Below are positions 61,753 to 64,000 of a stretch of DNA of 64,000 nt, in pieces. The notes under the pieces were generated by a model. The model saw nothing but the letters and a program-made list of their open reading frames with translations, was not told where the DNA came from and did not search any database. A program made the translations under genes and the position numbers. Numbering within the stretch: the stretch's first letter is position 1; each line of letters starts with the position of its first letter. This DNA is from Ariolimax columbianus (lineage: Eukaryota > Mollusca > Gastropoda > Stylommatophora > Arionidae). The stretch lies in NCBI GenBank assembly GCA_036924085.1, contig JAVGWX010000008.1, forward strand, positions 50,699,019 to 50,763,018. The letters run 5' to 3'.

Positions 61753-62044
61753 ATTGTAGCTGCTGTGCACGTTTTCATGTATAAGAGTTTACATTTGTAA
61801 AAATATTTTCTAAGTAAAGAGTAGTTTGCCGTTGTTTTCTGTAAGTGGTTCATTACATATGTAAAACTAATAAATCTCAGAACGTTATTTTTAAGGATGT
61901 TATAAGTCTGGCCCTCCGTGTTATCCTTGACCATAATCTGGTCCACGACTAACCTTAGCTTGGCCACAACTGATCTAGATCTATTTCTATGAGACATTTC
62001 ATTAATTTCTCACGTTATGCTCTGTCAAAAACCTTTTGACATCT

Positions 62045-63100
62045 CAACTAAAATGACAGATAGAAAGAAGGCTAGAAGTACTCCTGCATATTTATCAATA
62101 CACAAAGAGATACGCACAATGTGCAGGCTGGTCAAAGAACTGTGGTTGGAAAAAAATGCAAATTAATAGAAGACATAAGACTAAAACACAGTACCAGAGA
62201 AATGCATTTAGAAATTAAAAAAACAGATAACCCAGAGTGGAGGATGCATTCAAGATAAGAATAGTGTCATTTTGATGAATTAGAATGACATATCAGATGG
62301 GCGGAATATTCAAGAGAGCTTTTTGAGGAGAGTCGTGGGGCCAAACATCAACATGTGATAATAAAGGACCCAGCATCCAAAGATCAGAGGTGTAAATGTG
62401 ATAAAAACTATGAGAAAAGGGAAAGCAACAAGGCGGGCCTCCATAAACATAGAAATGATAGAGGCCCTGGAGGAATTTGGTATAGATATACTTACTGATC
62501 TGTGTAATGACATATACAATACTGGGTGCATACCAGCAGACCTGAAAACATCTACGTTTATACCACTCCCGGGGACGGAGTGGGCTAGTGGTTGAGTGAC
62601 ACGACTCATAACCAGAATGTGCTGGGTTCGATCCCCATCACAACACCGGCCGTTACCCCGGGGAAGCAAACCCTTACAAAATGCAGAAGTAAGCAGACCC
62701 TTACATAAAATGCATGCTGAAGTCGGATGCACTGGGACGACAGGCGCAAAATAAAAACCACAGTGCAACGCACACATTCGCATTGGGGAATGAAGAAATA
62801 ATGCGAACGCCAAGAAAAAAAATACAACTCCCGAAAAAACCTCACCCAATAGAATGTTCAGACTTTAAAACAATAAGTCTAAATGAGTCATACAATTAAA
62901 ATACTACTAAAGATCGCACAAGAGAGAATAAAAGGTAAAGAAACGAGGGAAGTTTCAAAAAAACAATTTGGTTTTCGAAAGTTTAATGGAACAAGGGAGG
63001 CAATTTTCTATTTGCGAATTCTGACAAGAGAAATATATAGAAAAACAAAATGACATTTATATTTGCTTTATATACTACCTTTGACAAAATAAGACAAACA
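62045..63100 (+). mobile_element. LINE 5' segment, inverted relative to 59225-62045, split by a SINE
   Basis: The + strand reads RSTPAYLSIHKEIRTMCRLV and HSTREMHLEIKKTDNPEW, then ELFEESRGAKHQHVIIKD. At 62398-62570 it reads MRKGKATRRASINIEMIEAL and EEFGIDILTDLCNDIYNTGC + IPADLKTSTF, the N-terminal palm of an RT. After the SINE it continues PKKPHPIECSDFKTISL, then with frameshifts FGFRK, REAIF and NKMTFIFALYTTFDKI near 63080. It stops exactly where the opposite-strand segment starts in the protein order (FDKI/FDRA). Motif A reads TTFDK rather than the usual YTKAFDK. Confidence 0.9.
62571..62821 (+). mobile_element. tRNA-derived SINE, family E, in the RT coding region
   Basis: GGGGACGGAGTGGGCTAGTG + GTTGAG (box A), GGGTTCGATCCCCATC (box B), ATGCTGAAGTCGGATGCACT + GGGACGACAGGCGC, and an A-rich end. 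Target-site duplication ATACCACTCCC (62560-62570) and ATACAACTCCC (62822-62832), one mismatch. Confidence 0.95.
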
Positions 63101-63229
63101 ATCAATTATTGTGATACAAATTTCTCGTTTTATTTATGCCAGTACCCCAACTTCCGTCAACAAATCTCAACTAAGAGTTTGTGCATGAAGGGGTTGCATG
63201 TGTCATATGGGGAGGTTTGCTGCAAATAG

Positions 63230-63277
<48 letters not shown>

Positions 63278-64000
63278 GTATAGAGTCTAAAAGATATATA
63301 AATGATAATAGAAGTATAAATACAGATGTTCATTTAATTCAGCACGTATAGGCATTTTAAATTGTTATTATTATTATTATTATATATATATATATAATAC
63401 GCGTACATATATACATGTACATTGGCACACAAACATACATTTATCAGATCGAAATGCTCTCATAACAGATACGTACACGTGCACTCACATTCATTCTACT
63501 CACTCATATTTTCTTTCATATTGAACAGCAAACAGGTACACTGGAATGCAATTTGTACTGGATTTCTGGCAGATTGCCTTAATTGATTTCTGAGATGATA
63601 TGCGTAGGCTCAAAACCGAATTTGGTTTAACTAACCGACTTTTAGGAAAGGCTGATTATAGTCCCTCGTTGAAGCATAGGCCCAACACCGAATTTGGCTT
63701 ACCATATCCGACTTTTAGGAAAGACTGATTCCAGTTACTTTGCAGCGCGGTTTCTAAGCAACGATATTACATGGTGAAGTTGTCAGTCTCATGCACACGC
63801 CTTTTATGGCAAACAAGAGAGGGAGGCGGAGGGGAGGGGGAAGAGGCTGCGTGACCTAGGGAAGGGGAGGAGGAGCGTCCGTTTTACAATCCAAACGCAA
63901 CCGTTTTTAATCACGCTCTTGTACAGTTTGGCAGACATGGGCTGTTTTCGCTCCTCTGTGTACAGAAAGTATTGGCAACCTATCGTACTGCACACTTGCC
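63101..64000. other. Unassigned right end with AT repeats and SINE fragments
   Basis: (TA)n runs lie at 63232-63278 and 63370-63400. Two ~72-base units at 63600-63735 share CC[GA]A.TTTGG.TTA...CCGACTTTTAGGAAAG.CTGATT. Near 63800 the SINE-like motif GCCTTTTATGGCA appears. The last 40 bases (AGTATTGGCAACCTATCGTACTGCACACTTGCC) match 7146-7180, so a SINE is cut by the window end. Confidence 0.6.

Larger units (their letters stand above)
60220..61972. mobile_element. hAT-like non-autonomous DNA element containing a 46-bp array
   Basis: The left end CAGAGGGGGTCAAACTATGA + CCCGCGGGCCACATCCGGCCCGCC and the right end (reverse complement CAGTTGTGGCCAAGCTAAGG, with AGTCGTGGACCAGATTATGG) resemble the CAGGGGTGTCAAACT-type ends of hAT elements with GGCCC blocks. 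The flanking 8-base duplication is diverged (ATCTAAAC at 60212-60219 and ATCTAGAT at 61973-61980), but excision there restores the RT frame of the host LINE. No transposase was found. Confidence 0.85.
59225..62045 (-). mobile_element. LINE 3' segment with RT domain, split by a SINE and a hAT-like element
   Basis: The minus frame 59697-60113 reads RQGCVLSSCLFNIYTEQIFK (motif B region), NNLRYADDTVLM (motif C, catalytic YADD intact), KTKIMIIGES and FSYLGHIITEEGSC (motif E region). Upstream on the minus strand are DDKDIRPLSNLYWKQTD, and beyond the hAT-like element REKLMKCLIEIDLD (61973-62030). Downstream, the C-terminal part near 59250-59400 follows the SINE at 59409-59661. Removing the hAT-like element and one 8-base duplicate restores ...EIDLD-DKDIRPL... 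in frame. One stop is visible upstream (FDRA*REKLM). Confidence 0.92.

Overview
This window is animal (metazoan) nuclear DNA, most likely from a lophotrochozoan such as a gastropod mollusc. The evidence is a spliced gene with GT/AG introns, the absence of any bacterial gene organisation, and a dense mix of decayed non-LTR retrotransposons, tRNA-derived SINEs and minisatellites. The species assignment is inference. Most open reading frames in the window are chance or repeat-driven. The longest ones (727, 392, 370, 334 and 327 codons) exist because tandem repeats with periods divisible by three rarely make stop codons.

One intact host gene was found: a five-exon Gadd45 homologue on the + strand (29241-43245). 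It encodes 166 residues from ATG to stop, with every splice junction in phase. Its four introns (about 7.1, 1.6, 4.2 and 0.57 kb) hold SINEs, tandem repeats and a possible solo LTR. Decayed RNase H-type retrotransposon sequence follows almost directly after its stop codon.

Left part (1-29 kb): a ~0.7 kb direct duplication with purine (GAA) tracts, LINE 3' ends, a GT tract, and a reverse-transcriptase (RT) copy at about 9.33-11.43 kb on the minus strand whose coding sequence has been expanded at three places into 19-, 36- and 41-bp minisatellites. Then come a 39-bp array, a 1.1 kb ACT array, a 128-bp triplication, a ~2 kb TTAG/TTGG array, and two 37-bp arrays grown from the same part of one dispersed repeat in opposite orientations.

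Right part (43-64 kb): RNase H LINE remnants, an RT remnant split by a SINE, and a fragment matching the 3' end of 28S rRNA followed at once by about 86 copies of a 37-bp unit. At 59.2-63.1 kb an RT element has its 5' segment inverted (twin-priming layout) and was later hit by two SINEs and one hAT-like element; the hAT-like element contains a 46-bp, ~22-copy array.

Recurring theme: several minisatellites here grew inside mobile-element sequence (RT, SINE-like repeat, hAT). Dispersed families are labelled A-F locally; these letters are not database names. Family A: ~340 bp, GAA-tailed. B: TTG-flanked, carries the 37-bp segment. C: contains CCAGACCGTAGTC. D and E: tRNA-derived SINEs. F: tRNA-like SINE with AGCTGTAAATGGGTAC.
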